Positions 1 through 6,738 of a DNA stretch of 9,830 nucleotides are shown here, one piece after another; position 1 is the stretch's first letter, and each line of letters opens with the position of its first letter. The position numbers and the translations under genes are program-made. This DNA is from Neisseriaceae bacterium (lineage in GTDB: Bacteria > Pseudomonadota > Gammaproteobacteria > Burkholderiales > Neisseriaceae). The stretch is taken from positions 1-9,830 of the forward strand of contig JAFSQZ010000118.1 of the NCBI GenBank assembly GCA_017446355.1, given 5' to 3'. The notes under the pieces were generated by a model. That model ran no database searches. It was given only the letters and a program-made list of their open reading frames with translations, and was not told the DNA's origin.

Positions 1-147
1 CCACCTTGTGGTTGTTCGTTGCCACCTTGTGGTTGTTCGTTGCCACCTTGTGGTTGTTCGTTGCCACCTTGTGGTTGTTCGTTGCCACCTTGTGGTTTTT
101 CGTTGCCACCTTGTGGTTGTTCATTGCCACCTTGTGGTTGTTCATTA
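1..147 (-). repeat. 21-bp tandem repeat encoding GNEQPQG heptads
   Basis: Seven 21-bp units lie head to tail at 1, 22, 43, 64, 85, 106 and 127, and the array continues off the left edge. On the coding strand they give a proline, glutamine and glycine-rich heptad. The unit starting at 85 changes one Gln to Lys, and the last two units differ by one or two bases. The unit is a multiple of three, so copy-number change would lengthen or shorten the protein without shifting frame. In the surface protein this is probably a flexible spacer, perhaps just before the membrane-anchoring domain (inference). Confidence 0.93.
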
Positions 148-3100
148 TCTTGCGATGCTTTGGCGAATATTAAATCCAAGTTTTGTTTGTTATCAGACAG
201 CTTCATTTCTTGGGTTGAAGTGAGTGTAATACCTTGTTTAACGGTAACTTTGTTGTTGCTGTCATTGATGCTGATTTCGCCACCATTGGTTTTTTTGATC
301 AAATGCACCACATCTTTGTCGTTGATTTGACTATCTCCTGATAAATAAGCAGTAACCGCTGTTTTGCTTAAATCGGTTTTATCTGTTGCCGACAACGATA
401 AAGCAGTGTCTTCATTTTTTATGTTTTCAGGCAGGTAGAAATTCAAATCCCCTATGTTTTTGATATCAACTGCTGAGCGTTGATTCATTGCGGTGGCTTT
501 ATTTTCTGTGCCGATATTGAGTGTGCCATTTTTACCGTCAATAACACCTAAATTACGCCCCCAAACGTAGTTGATGGTTGAATCTTTATCCGCAGCATTG
601 ATGTTTAAACCATTGAAATCACCTGTTGTGTTAATGTTGATAATGGCATTTTTTATACCATCTGCGCCATTAAATTGTTTATCTTGAATGGCTTTAACGG
701 TTTTTTCAGTGTTGATATACAGCGATTTTTTATTTGCATCTTGGTGGAAACCGAATTCATCAACCTTGTATTGCGTACTTGATAGAATATCAAATTCATT
801 GCCAGTGATTCGATTTTCTGCAAACAGCTTATCACTAACATTGACTTGATTTTCAGATTTAACCAAAGTGAATGTAAGTCCTTTTTGGTTATAATCATTC
901 AGGCTGCCTGAAAGCTTGATTTTGTTACCCAAATCGGCTTTTTGAGTCAATGCTAATGCGGGGTCTTTTTCAGATAAATTGGAGAAGTTGATTTCTTTCC
1001 AGCCTTTAACTGAATTAGCTTGAACGCTGCCTTTGCTAGCATCTATATTGAGTGTAGATGTGTTGCTTTCATCAATAATGCCACCTAGATTTTTTGCGCC
1101 AGCAATATTGGTTGTTCCATTATCTTTTGCACCATAAATACTAATGCCTTTGTAGTCATCATTGGGCAAAACATTAACAATCGCTTTTGATGTATCTTTT
1201 GCAGCTTTAAAATCGCCATTGAAATTTTTCTTGGTGTTTTCAGTGTTGATATACAATGATTTTTTATCTGCATCTTGGTGGAAACCGAATTCATCAACCT
1301 TGTATTGCGTACTTGATAGAATATCAAATTCCTTGCCAGTGATTTGATTTTCTGCAAACAGCTCATCGCTCACATTGACTTGATTTTCAGATTTAACCAA
1401 AGTGAATGTGGCACCGTCTTTTTTATAATCATTCAGGCTGCCTGAAAGCTTGATTTTGTTACCAAAATCCGCTTTTTGAGTTAATGCTAATGCAGGGTCT
1501 TTTTCAGATAAATTGGAGAAGTTGATTTCTTTCCAGCCTTTAACTGAATTGGCTTGAACGCTGCCTTTGCTAGCATCTATATTGAGAATAGATGTGTTGC
1601 TTTCATCAATAATGCCACCTAGATTTTTTGCGCCAGCAATATTGGTTGTTCCATTATCTTTTGCGCCATAAACATCGATGCCTTTGTAGTCATCGTTTGG
1701 CAAAACGTTGACCATTGCACCTGATGTGTTTTTGGCTGCATTAAAATTGCCGTTAAAGGACGCTGGTGTTTCATTAACATCAGTTGTATAGGTATTGGGT
1801 GATACATTCCATACTTTTGGATCAGGCACAGGATCAGGGGTTGTAGAACTTGTATTGTCCTTCAACATTGATAAAATTAAATCTTTATCATCAATTTTCA
1901 CTTCACCTAGATTGTTTTGGAGTGTAACACCTTGATAAACATTCCCTGTAATATTCGGATCTTGGTCTTTAAATGTAGTTGTCTTAATTAAATATACAGT
2001 ATCATTTTGTTCTAATGCTGCATCACCTGGTATATAAACATTGACATCTACATCTTTTCTCCTAAAAAGAAGCTTATCAGTTTCTAACGCAACGTCTTTG
2101 TTTTTAACGTCAGAAGGTAAGTAGAAGTTGTATTCAGTAAATGCGCCTACCCTTTTTAGTTTGTATGTATTCATTGGAATACGTTTATTTTGAGCACCTA
2201 GATTAAGTGCAATATCGTAGACCTCATAGAAAGTCTTCCCAGTGTAGCTACGGTGTTCTCTGTTATTAACATCTGAAGGGTTGGATTGTTTATTAGCAAT
2301 AGATACGACACCATATATATCATCAGTAACAGAGTTACTATCACTTAATAAATTAACTGCGCCAGAAGTAACTAGAAATTCTTTTCCGTTTTGAGCATTG
2401 TCGTTATTAGAGTTGTTTCCAGTTAAATATACAGATTGTACAGTACCGCCTTTGATGTTTACAGTGTGTTCAGGACCACTAAAATACGTACCCATAACAT
2501 GACCTTCAACAGTACCTCCTTCAATATTAACGGTATTATGAGAATGAGAAGAACCTGAACTGTACTCCCGATAAGCACCATAAACGTTTCCTTTAATCGT
2601 AGAATCATCCTTTATGGTAACAGTGTTATGGTTTGCCTTTTCTCCATCTGCACCATAAACATTTCCGTAAATAGTAGCATTTTCAGCAATCGTAACAGTG
2701 TTTCCGTTCAGATCTGATCCTTTTGCACCATAAACATTTTGGAAAACATCTGAGCGTCCAGCAACCATAACGGTATTGTTTGAAGCTTTTACACCAACAC
2801 CTACACCATTACCGCCAAAAATTTGTACTGCGCTACCATCGTTTAAATTAACAGTATTTCCTGAAACTAAACTACCGTTTCCACCGTATCCACCCCACAC
2901 TGTTGCAACTTCTGTTCCTTCTATATTAACAGTATTATTTGAAACTTCACCACCTAATGAATAGCCCCCATATACTAAACCTACGGTGCCTTTAATGTTA
3001 ACTGTGTTATTATTTGCATTTTTACCGTTCGGACTATAACCACCAAACACGCTAATATCTTTAATTGATACGTTATCACTATACTTATCTTTGATATTGA

Positions 3101-4178
3101 CGACTTGATTTGAACTTAAAAAAATTTGACCATACTGTGGGGCTAACCTATTATTTTGGTCTAACCTCTTACTATATTCCTCTAACAGATTCCCATACCC
3201 ATAAGAATTGTAAAGTTTTCCACCTTGTGTTGCTTTAGATGCAAAGGTTTGTACCAATGTGGTATCGCCAGGCAAACCTTCTTTATTTACACCTGTAACC
3301 CCCGCGCCCATTGCTTTAAATGAACCATTGGTATGATTAGGGTCATCAGAGACCAAATCTTCTCCATCAATTTTTTTACCATCAACGATTTTGCAATAGT
3401 GTGCGGTACCACTTCCAGTATTCCAATCAAAATCACATTTGTGATACATTGGGTCTTTTGGATCATCAAAACGTGCTTTTTCTTTATCATATAATCCACC
3501 CAATGCACTATATTCTTTGCCATGAGCACCGTCTTTGTATATGCCATATGCAAAAGATAAATTTTCACCTTCTACTGGAAAGATATCAGCGTGATTGCCA
3601 GTTCGGCTACTGAGATTGGCGTGTATTTGAGCCATCGCCATTTGTTTACTGGTAACACCGTAATTGTGTTCGTATTCGGCAATGCTTGAATCATCTTGGG
3701 ATCGTAAACTATTGACTAGTTCAATAGAATCTATTGCTTTTCTCATATTGTCAATACTGGTCGCATCATTTTCCGCACCCAATTTGGTTTGAGATTGCGC
3801 ATACAATTCAGTATTACCTGTTTGCCCCGTAACAATTTTTACTGCTTCATCATCTCCTAGAAATTCAAAGAAACCTGCTGAACCTTCATATGTTGCTTTT
3901 TTGATAGGTTTGATAGAAAAATCCTCATATGGAGAACTAAAAGTTTCACCAGTGGTAGTATTTGTGTACGATGATCCTGATGTGGCTTCCCACGTGTCTG
4001 CAATGACTGATGTAGGTGCTATTGTTGCGCCAATGGTCGCTGCGGATATAACGGCTGCGTGTACAGTTGTAGATACAATAGATTTGCAAGATGATTTACC
4101 TTTTGCAGGCGTGATTTCGGCAACAGCTACCCAAGCATTGCGTTCATGATTGAAAATGACACGATATGATTTATTCAT
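1..4178 (-). CDS. Large ESPR-containing surface protein, probable type V (autotransporter) adhesin, 3' end outside the window
   Basis: The frame is open for 1392 codons from the ATG at 4178 and leaves the window without a stop. A ribosome site (AGGAA) lies 6 bases before the ATG. Residues 1-31 match the ESPR of large type V secreted proteins (MNKSYRVIFNHERNAWVAV), followed by a hydrophobic stretch (about 34-58) and likely cleavage near Ala59. Residues about 62-360 have no fold I recognise; they hold Cys248 and Cys262, perhaps a disulfide. Residues about 370-590 carry repeats of NTVNI plus VYGA/YGG motifs spaced about 30 residues, as in beta-helix passengers. Four modules of about 178 residues follow, with a TTPDPVPDP stretch within the first, then GNEQPQG heptads. 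By family knowledge such proteins cross the inner membrane by Sec and the outer membrane through a C-terminal barrel, which is not visible here. Adhesion is inferred from architecture. A two-partner exoprotein or another repeat-rich surface protein remains possible. Confidence 0.85.
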   Translation of the reverse strand, partial: MNKSYRVIFNHERNAWVAVAEITPAKGKSSCKSIVSTTVHAAVISAATIGATIAPTSVIADTWEATSGSSYTNTTTGETFSSPYEDFSIKPIKKATYEGSAGFFEFLGDDEAVKIVTGQTGNTELYAQSQTKLGAENDATSIDNMRKAIDSIELVNSLRSQDDSSIAEYEHNYGVTSKQMAMAQIHANLSSRTGNHADIFPVEGENLSFAYGIYKDGAHGKEYSALGGLYDKEKARFDDPKDPMYHKCDFDWNTGSGTAHYCKIVDGKKIDGEDLVSDDPNHTNGSFKAMGAGVTGVNKEGLPGDTTLVQTFASKATQGGKLYNSYGYGNLLEEYSKRLDQNNRLAPQYGQIFLSSNQVVNIKDKYSDNVSIKDISVFGGYSPNGKNANNNTVNIKGTVGLVYGGYSLGGEVSNNTVNIEGTEVATVWGGYGGNGSLVSGNTVNLNDGSAVQIFGGNGVGVGVKASNNTVMVAGRSDVFQNVYGAKGSDLNGNTVTIAENATIYGNVYGADGEKANHNTVTIKDDSTIKGNVYGAYREYSSGSSHSHNTVNIEGGTVEGHVMGTYFSGPEHTVNIKGGTVQSVYLTGNNSNNDNAQNGKEFLVTSGAVNLLSDSNSVTDDIYGVVSIANKQSNPSDVNNREHRSYTGKTFYEVYDIALNLGAQNKRIPMNTYKLKRVGAFTEYNFYLPSDVKNKDVALETDKLLFRRKDVDVNVYIPGDAALEQNDTVYLIKTTTFKDQDPNITGNVYQGVTLQNNLGEVKIDDKDLILSMLKDNTSSTTPDPVPDPKVWNVSPNTYTTDVNETPASFNGNFNAAKNTSGAMVNVLPNDDYKGIDVYGAKDNGTTNIAGAKNLGGIIDESNTSILNIDASKGSVQANSVKGWKEINFSNLSEKDPALALTQKADFGNKIKLSGSLNDYKKDGATFTLVKSENQVNVSDELFAENQITGKEFDILSSTQYKVDEFGFHQDADKKSLYINTENTKKNFNGDFKAAKDTSKAIVNVLPNDDYKGISIYGAKDNGTTNIAGAKNLGGIIDESNTSTLNIDASKGSVQANSVKGWKEINFSNLSEKDPALALTQKADLGNKIKLSGSLNDYNQKGLTFTLVKSENQVNVSDKLFAENRITGNEFDILSSTQYKVDEFGFHQDANKKSLYINTEKTVKAIQDKQFNGADGIKNAIININTTGDFNGLNINAADKDSTINYVWGRNLGVIDGKNGTLNIGTENKATAMNQRSAVDIKNIGDLNFYLPENIKNEDTALSLSATDKTDLSKTAVTAYLSGDSQINDKDVVHLIKKTNGGEISINDSNNKVTVKQGITLTSTQEMKLSDNKQNLDLIFAKASQDNEQPQGGNEQPQGGNEKPQGGNEQPQGGNEQPQGGNEQPQGGNEQPQG
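165..700 (-). repeat. Diverged fourth module of the surface protein
   Basis: The translation of this stretch aligns with the two near-identical 178-residue modules, though it has diverged. Shared landmarks are FNG...K.AI.N near the start, NLG.I followed by TLNI, then D-A-L and an LIK/LVK strand. It is almost exactly one period long. It also shares NFYLP, YLSGD and VKQGITL-like strings with the first module at about 1769-2300. The end grades into the heptad tail. Confidence 0.6.
701..1234 (-). repeat. 534-bp repeat copy, third module of the surface protein
   Basis: This is one copy of a 534-bp (178-codon) direct repeat; the other copy lies immediately to its right at 1235-1768. Landmarks in both copies are exactly 534 bases apart, for example the start CAGTGTTGATATAC at 707 and 1241, GATAGAATATCAAATT at 781 and 1315, and AGGCTGCCTGAA at 901 and 1435. 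The central part is nearly identical and the ends have drifted. The encoded module includes GWKEINFSNL, LVKSENQVNVSD and FDILSSTQYKVDEFGFH. Confidence 0.9.
901..912 (+). other. DNA uptake sequence, AGGCTGCCTGAA type
   Basis: This is a perfect 12-mer AGGCTGCCTGAA, which I recall as the Simonsiella-type dialect of the neisserial DNA uptake sequence. With the three bases before it (898-912) it forms a perfect 15-base palindrome, so the minus strand reads AGGCAGCCTGAA, recalled as a Kingella-type dialect. It lies inside the coding sequence of the surface protein. Confidence 0.7.
1235..1768 (-). repeat. 534-bp repeat copy, second module of the surface protein
   Basis: This copy is head to tail with 701-1234 and in the same reading frame, so the pair is a tandem in-frame duplication of 178 residues. 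The near-identity of the central parts points to recent duplication or ongoing gene conversion. Boundaries are approximate by a few tens of bases because both ends have diverged. Unequal recombination between the copies could delete or add one module while keeping the frame. Confidence 0.9.
1435..1446 (+). other. DNA uptake sequence, second copy
   Basis: This is a second perfect AGGCTGCCTGAA, exactly 534 bases from the first, carried along in the second module copy. The same flanking TTC makes it palindromic. The internal duplication has therefore doubled the uptake signal within this gene. Confidence 0.7.
1769..2302 (-). repeat. Diverged first module of the surface protein
   Basis: The protein segment contains ALNLGAQNKR, EYNFYLPSDVKNKD, YIPGDAALEQNDTVYLIK and YQGVTLQNN. 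It lines up with the fourth module (TLNIGTENK, LNFYLPENIKNED, YLSGDSQINDKDVVHLIK, KQGITLTS) and more weakly with the central pair. It includes a short acidic, proline-rich stretch, TTPDPVPDP, at about 1833-1859. Boundaries are approximate, and homology is judged by eye. Confidence 0.5.
2400..3090 (-). repeat. NTV/VYGA beta-helix-like protein repeats
   Basis: In this part of the surface protein, NTVNI, NTVTI or NTVMV recurs about every 30 residues, alternating with VYGA, VYGG or WGGYGG. Loops between them are rich in glycine, asparagine and serine. At the DNA level this appears as repeated AACAGTATT- or AACAGTGTT-type strings on the plus strand. Such regular short strands with Asn and Gly turns are typical of right-handed beta-helix passengers; the fold itself is inferred. 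Confidence 0.7.
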
Positions 4179-4228
4179 TTTTAGTTCCTGATTTGAGATT
4201 AATGGGAATTGTTTCAATAACCTGTTTT

Positions 4229-4257
4229 ATCTTAACATATGTAAATAATAGTGTTAA
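4229..4257 (-). promoter_or_regulatory. Sigma-70-type promoter for the surface protein gene
   Basis: On the minus strand TTAACA (4252-4257) and TAAGAT (4229-4234) are separated by 17 bases. The first matches the -35 consensus at five of six positions and the second the -10 at four of six. Transcription would start near 4222 and leave a leader of about 44 bases before the ATG at 4178. This is the best-spaced candidate by eye in the upstream region. Confidence 0.5.
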
Positions 4258-4300
4258 TTTATTGTAAAAATAGTGTTTTCTTTTTTGTAAAAATACCACT
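4241..4300. repeat. Three direct repeats spaced 23 bp, upstream of the surface protein gene
   Basis: GTAAATAATAGTGTT at 4241, GTAAAAATAGTGTT at 4264 and GTAAAAATACCAC at 4287 start at exact 23-base intervals. The first overlaps the proposed -35 element and the other two lie just upstream of it, so they could bind a regulator. The DNA is very AT-rich, which raises the chance of coincidental similarity. Confidence 0.45.
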
Positions 4301-4327
4301 TTGAAAAGTTGAAATCTTTGAAAAACT

Positions 4328-4634
4328 GGCGTAAAGGACAAAAAAGGTGCTAAAAATCGCTGAAAGCCTTATCTATATTGTTTTTCAGGGTTCAAAGGTT
4401 TTGAGTATCAAAAACTGTTTGTTTATTTATTGCAATTTTTGCTTGCTGACTAAATCAGATGAGTTTTTAGTAAAGTCAAGAATACCGAAAGGCACGGCGA
4501 AGATACTCTATTCTTGACTTTACTAAAAAATTCATCACAATGTTTGTCAGCAAAAATTGGAATAAATAAATCATATACTATTAGCAGTATTTTTTGTAAG
4601 TTATCAAAACAGCACCTTTTTTGTCCTTTACGCC
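4328..4634. repeat. Nested inverted-repeat element, MITE-like
   Basis: Perfect 24-bp inverted repeats occupy 4328-4351 and 4611-4634 and begin GGCGTAAAGGAC on each strand reading inward. Inside, 4422-4442 pairs with 4550-4570 at 20 of 21 positions. At the centre 4464-4484 pairs perfectly with 4509-4529 around a 24-base loop. A weaker outer pair, 4309-4326 with 4655-4672, matches at 15 of 18. No open frame of note lies within, and I see no clear target-site duplication. It could be a miniature transposable element, an old inverted duplication or a structured RNA locus. It does not carry the ends of the Correia element. Confidence 0.7.
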
Positions 4635-4700
4635 GATTTTTTATTCATAGTTAGGTTTTGCAAAGGTTTCAGATTGCCATTCTGAATAAAATAAAGCATC

Positions 4701-4823
4701 TTACATTAAAACAATCCATTCTTCGTCAGTCAGTTCAAAATTCGGCTCAAAATCATAAATAGCTGTATCATCACCTAAAAAAAAGCGAAGTTTACAGAAC
4801 ACTCTGCAAACTTCGCTTCGCTT
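4701..4823 (-). pseudogene. Possible gene remnant between rpsQ and the palindromic element
   Basis: A minus-strand frame without ATG start is open from 4823 to a TAA at 4701. After the terminator hairpin it reads GDDTAIYDFEPN then FELTDEEWIVLM. This acidic, ordered composition looks like real protein rather than random AT-rich DNA. The LTDEEW string resembles the N-terminus of IS5-type transposases, but no PLLP-like continuation follows. It may instead be the 3' tail of a lost gene. The upstream part overlaps the rpsQ terminator, so only about 24 residues are of interest. Confidence 0.25.
4777..4816 (-). terminator. Intrinsic terminator of the ribosomal protein operon
   Basis: Arms 4785-4798 and 4803-4816 form a 14-bp stem with one G-U pair and a 4-base loop. 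On the minus strand it is followed directly by eight T residues (4777-4784). It lies about 20 bases after the rpsQ stop and should end the operon transcript here, isolating the adhesin from ribosomal transcription. Confidence 0.88.
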
Positions 4824-4835
4824 TTATTCACGACA

Positions 4836-5099
4836 TTAAACAACGCGTGCTTTTTCTACCAGCTCTTTAACGACCCAAGATTTGGTTTTTGACAATGGAC
4901 GTGATTCTTGAATCACCACAACATCACCGATACCGTATTGATTTTGCTCATCGTGAGCATGGATTTTAGTAGAACGACTTACGATTTTTCCGTATAAAGG
5001 ATGTTTTACACGACGTTCAACCAAAACGGTTACAGTTTTATCCATTTTGTCGCTAACCACTTTGCCTTGCAAAGTGCGAACAGTTTTCTCAGTGCTCAT
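4836..5099 (-). CDS. rpsQ: 30S ribosomal protein S17
   Basis: This 87-residue protein is the primary 16S rRNA-binding protein S17, which joins the 30S subunit early in assembly. It shows the usual features of the family: RTLQGKVVSDKMDKTVTVLV at residues 8-27, the basic VKHPLYGK loop, and the OB-fold strand GIGDVVVIQESRPLS with TKSWVV close to the C-terminus. Its ATG shares one base with the rpmC stop (TAATG), which suggests translational coupling. It is the last gene of the operon here, being followed by a terminator. In most bacteria rplN comes next; here it does not. Confidence 0.97.
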   Translation of the reverse strand: MSTEKTVRTLQGKVVSDKMDKTVTVLVERRVKHPLYGKIVSRSTKIHAHDEQNQYGIGDVVVIQESRPLSKTKSWVVKELVEKARVV

Positions 5100-5290
5100 T
5101 ACTTGGTACCTTTTTCAGAGATGACAGTTTTCACACGAGCAATATCACGGCGCACACGTTTAATCTCACTGGTTTTACCTAACTGACCAGTTGCATGTTG
5201 CATGCGCAGACCGAATTGTTGCTTCAGCAAATCAACCAAAACTTCGTTCAATTGCTCTACTGACTTTTCTTTCAATTCATTGGCTTTCAT
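5099..5290 (-). CDS. rpmC: 50S ribosomal protein L29
   Basis: This 63-residue, lysine-rich, all-helical protein is L29, which sits near the peptide exit tunnel beside L23 on 23S rRNA. The sequence starts MKANELKEKSVEQLNEVL, then LLKQQFGLRMQ and the conserved C-terminal helix RVRRDIARVKTVI. Length and motifs are those of the family. Its ATG overlaps the rplP stop (TAATG) and its own stop overlaps the rpsQ ATG, so it is translated within a coupled chain. Confidence 0.96.
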   Translation of the reverse strand: MKANELKEKSVEQLNEVLVDLLKQQFGLRMQHATGQLGKTSEIKRVRRDIARVKTVISEKGTK

Positions 5291-5706
5291 TATTTACCCA
5301 CCTGTCTTGTTACAAATGTGGTTGGAATTGGCAATTTAGCTGCTGCTAATGCAAATGCTTCACGTGCCAAAGATTCCGCTACACCGTCCATTTCATACAA
5401 CACTTTACCAGGTTGAATTTCTGCAACGTAGTATTCCACAGAACCTTTACCGCCACCCATACGAACTTGGATTGGTTTTGCTGTAATAGGTTTGTCAGGG
5501 AATACGCGAATCCAAATGCGACCACCACGTTTAATGTGGCGTGTCATCGCACGACGTGCAGCTTCAATTTGGCGTGCAGTTAAACGTCCGCGACCCACAG
5601 CTTTTAAGCCAAAATCACCAAAGTTTACTGTGTTACCACGCGTTGCGACACCTGTGTTACGACCTTTGTGTTGTTTACGGTATTTCAGTCTAGTTGGTTG
5701 CAGCAT
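5290..5706 (-). CDS. rplP: 50S ribosomal protein L16
   Basis: L16 binds 23S rRNA near the A site and central protuberance and is needed for late 50S assembly. The 138-residue product begins MLQPTRLKYRKQHKGRNTG, the universal L16 N-terminus. GGRIWIRVFPDKPITAKP and VRMGGGKGSVEYYVAEI follow. Arg82 in VRMGGGKG corresponds to the arginine that is hydroxylated in Escherichia coli. A longer frame starts 12 codons upstream, but the start at 5706 is preferred. It gives the family's N-terminus and has a strong AGGAGGT site five bases ahead. The gene overlaps the rpsC end by 17 bases, so its ribosome site lies inside rpsC. Confidence 0.97.
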   Translation of the reverse strand: MLQPTRLKYRKQHKGRNTGVATRGNTVNFGDFGLKAVGRGRLTARQIEAARRAMTRHIKRGGRIWIRVFPDKPITAKPIQVRMGGGKGSVEYYVAEIQPGKVLYEMDGVAESLAREAFALAAAKLPIPTTFVTRQVGK

Positions 5707-6391
5707 TGCGACCTCCTTTTCTGTTGTTACGACGATTTTCACGTTGTTCAGATTGTGCTTGAACTTGTCCTGCTTCGCCTTTGTAAACCCACACTTTTAA
5801 GCCAATGATGCCGTAAGTTGTTAATGCCTCACTGGTTGCATAATCAACATCAGCACGCAAGGTGTGTAAAGGTACGCGACCATCACGATACCATTCACTA
5901 CGTGCAATATCTGCACCGTTTAAGCGACCTGATGTCATGATTTTAATGCCTTTCGCACCTGAACGCATTGCATTTTGCATCGCACGTTTCATCGCGCGAC
6001 GGAATTGAACACGTTTTTCCAATTGCTGCGCGATACTGTCTGCAATAAGCTGTGCATCTAATTCTGGTTTGCGGATTTCTTCAATATTAACGTGAACAGA
6101 AACACCTAACAATTTTTCTAAATCACGTTTAAGAATTTCAATGTCCGCGCCTTTTTGACCGATAACGACACCTGGACGTGCAGAATGAATAGTAATGCGT
6201 GCTGATTTTGCTGGACGCTCAATTACAACACGACCTACTGAAGCGTTTGCCAAACGTTTACGCAAGTATTCACGTGCATCAATGTCTTGTTTCAAAACGG
6301 TGGCAAATTCGGTGCTTTTAGCAAACCATTTTGAAGACCAGTCTTTGTTGACTGCCAGTCGGAAACCAACTGGATGAATTTTTTGTCCCAT
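5690..6391 (-). CDS. rpsC: 30S ribosomal protein S3
   Basis: S3 lies at the mRNA entry channel of the 30S subunit and helps unwind mRNA. The 233-residue protein opens with MGQKIHPVGFRLAVNKDWSS. It contains a type II KH domain with the loop VIGQKG at residues 76-81 and a C-terminal domain with ARSEWYRDGRVPLHTLRADVDY and GIIGLKVWVYKGE. The tail is rich in Asn, Arg and Lys. The start has AAGGA ahead of it, nine bases after the rplV stop. The 3' end overlaps rplP by 17 bases in another frame, a common arrangement at this junction that couples the two genes. Confidence 0.97.
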   Translation of the reverse strand: MGQKIHPVGFRLAVNKDWSSKWFAKSTEFATVLKQDIDAREYLRKRLANASVGRVVIERPAKSARITIHSARPGVVIGQKGADIEILKRDLEKLLGVSVHVNIEEIRKPELDAQLIADSIAQQLEKRVQFRRAMKRAMQNAMRSGAKGIKIMTSGRLNGADIARSEWYRDGRVPLHTLRADVDYATSEALTTYGIIGLKVWVYKGEAGQVQAQSEQRENRRNNRKGGRNAATN

Positions 6392-6400
6392 GGTTATTCC

Positions 6401-6730
6401 TTAATTGCCCACAACCACGTTGATGTGGCAGGTTTGTTTTTCAATACGATTGCCGCGACCTTTTGCACGAGCTTGAAAGCGTTTTAAACTTGGACCTTTG
6501 TCCACGAAAATAGTAACGACTTTCAACTCGTCAATGTCAGCACCATTGTTGTGTTCAGCATTAGCAATAGCTGATTCCAACACTTTTTTGACTAACTCTG
6601 CACCTTTTTTAGGGCTGAATGTCAAAATGTTTAATGCTTGGGCAACGTCTTTACCGCGAATCATGTCTGCCACTAAACGTGCTTTTTGTGCAGAGATGCG
6701 GGCATTATTATGTTGTGCAGATACTCTCAT
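6401..6730 (-). CDS. rplV: 50S ribosomal protein L22
   Basis: L22 contacts all domains of 23S rRNA and its long beta-hairpin lines the exit tunnel. The 109-residue product has SAQKARLVADMIRGK near the start, LESAIANAEHNNGADIDEL at about 51-69, and the hairpin segment VDKGPSLKRFQARAKGRGNR at about 76-95, where macrolide-resistance changes are known in other species. I see no obvious insertion or deletion in that hairpin. An AAGGTG site precedes the ATG, and the gene lies eight bases after rpsS. Confidence 0.97.
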   Translation of the reverse strand: MRVSAQHNNARISAQKARLVADMIRGKDVAQALNILTFSPKKGAELVKKVLESAIANAEHNNGADIDELKVVTIFVDKGPSLKRFQARAKGRGNRIEKQTCHINVVVGN

Positions 6731-6738
6731 ATTTCACC

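Noticed and set aside
1..147. CRISPR array
   Set aside because: The 21-bp units are head to tail with no spacers and encode a regular peptide.
8..330. Plus-strand frames rich in Pro-Cys and Val-Val repeats
   Set aside because: They are the reverse of the 21-bp heptad repeat of the minus-strand gene. They lack a ribosome site and have repeat-driven composition.
653..1807. Short minus-strand frames within the adhesin (653-898, 1085-1366, 1619-1807)
   Set aside because: They are in a different frame from the continuous 1392-codon gene and recur only because the 534-bp module is duplicated.
3300..3640. Subtilisin-like protease domain in the adhesin N-terminal region
   Set aside because: A HGK string after GA and a few Gly-rich stretches suggested it, but the Asp, His and Ser catalytic boxes of the S8 family are not present.
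3901..4149. Plus-strand frame of 82 codons
   Set aside because: It is antisense to the signal-peptide region of the adhesin and has no convincing ribosome site or family likeness.
4328..4634. Correia element (neisserial MITE)
   Set aside because: The terminal repeats differ from the TATAGTGGATTAA-type ends of Correia elements.
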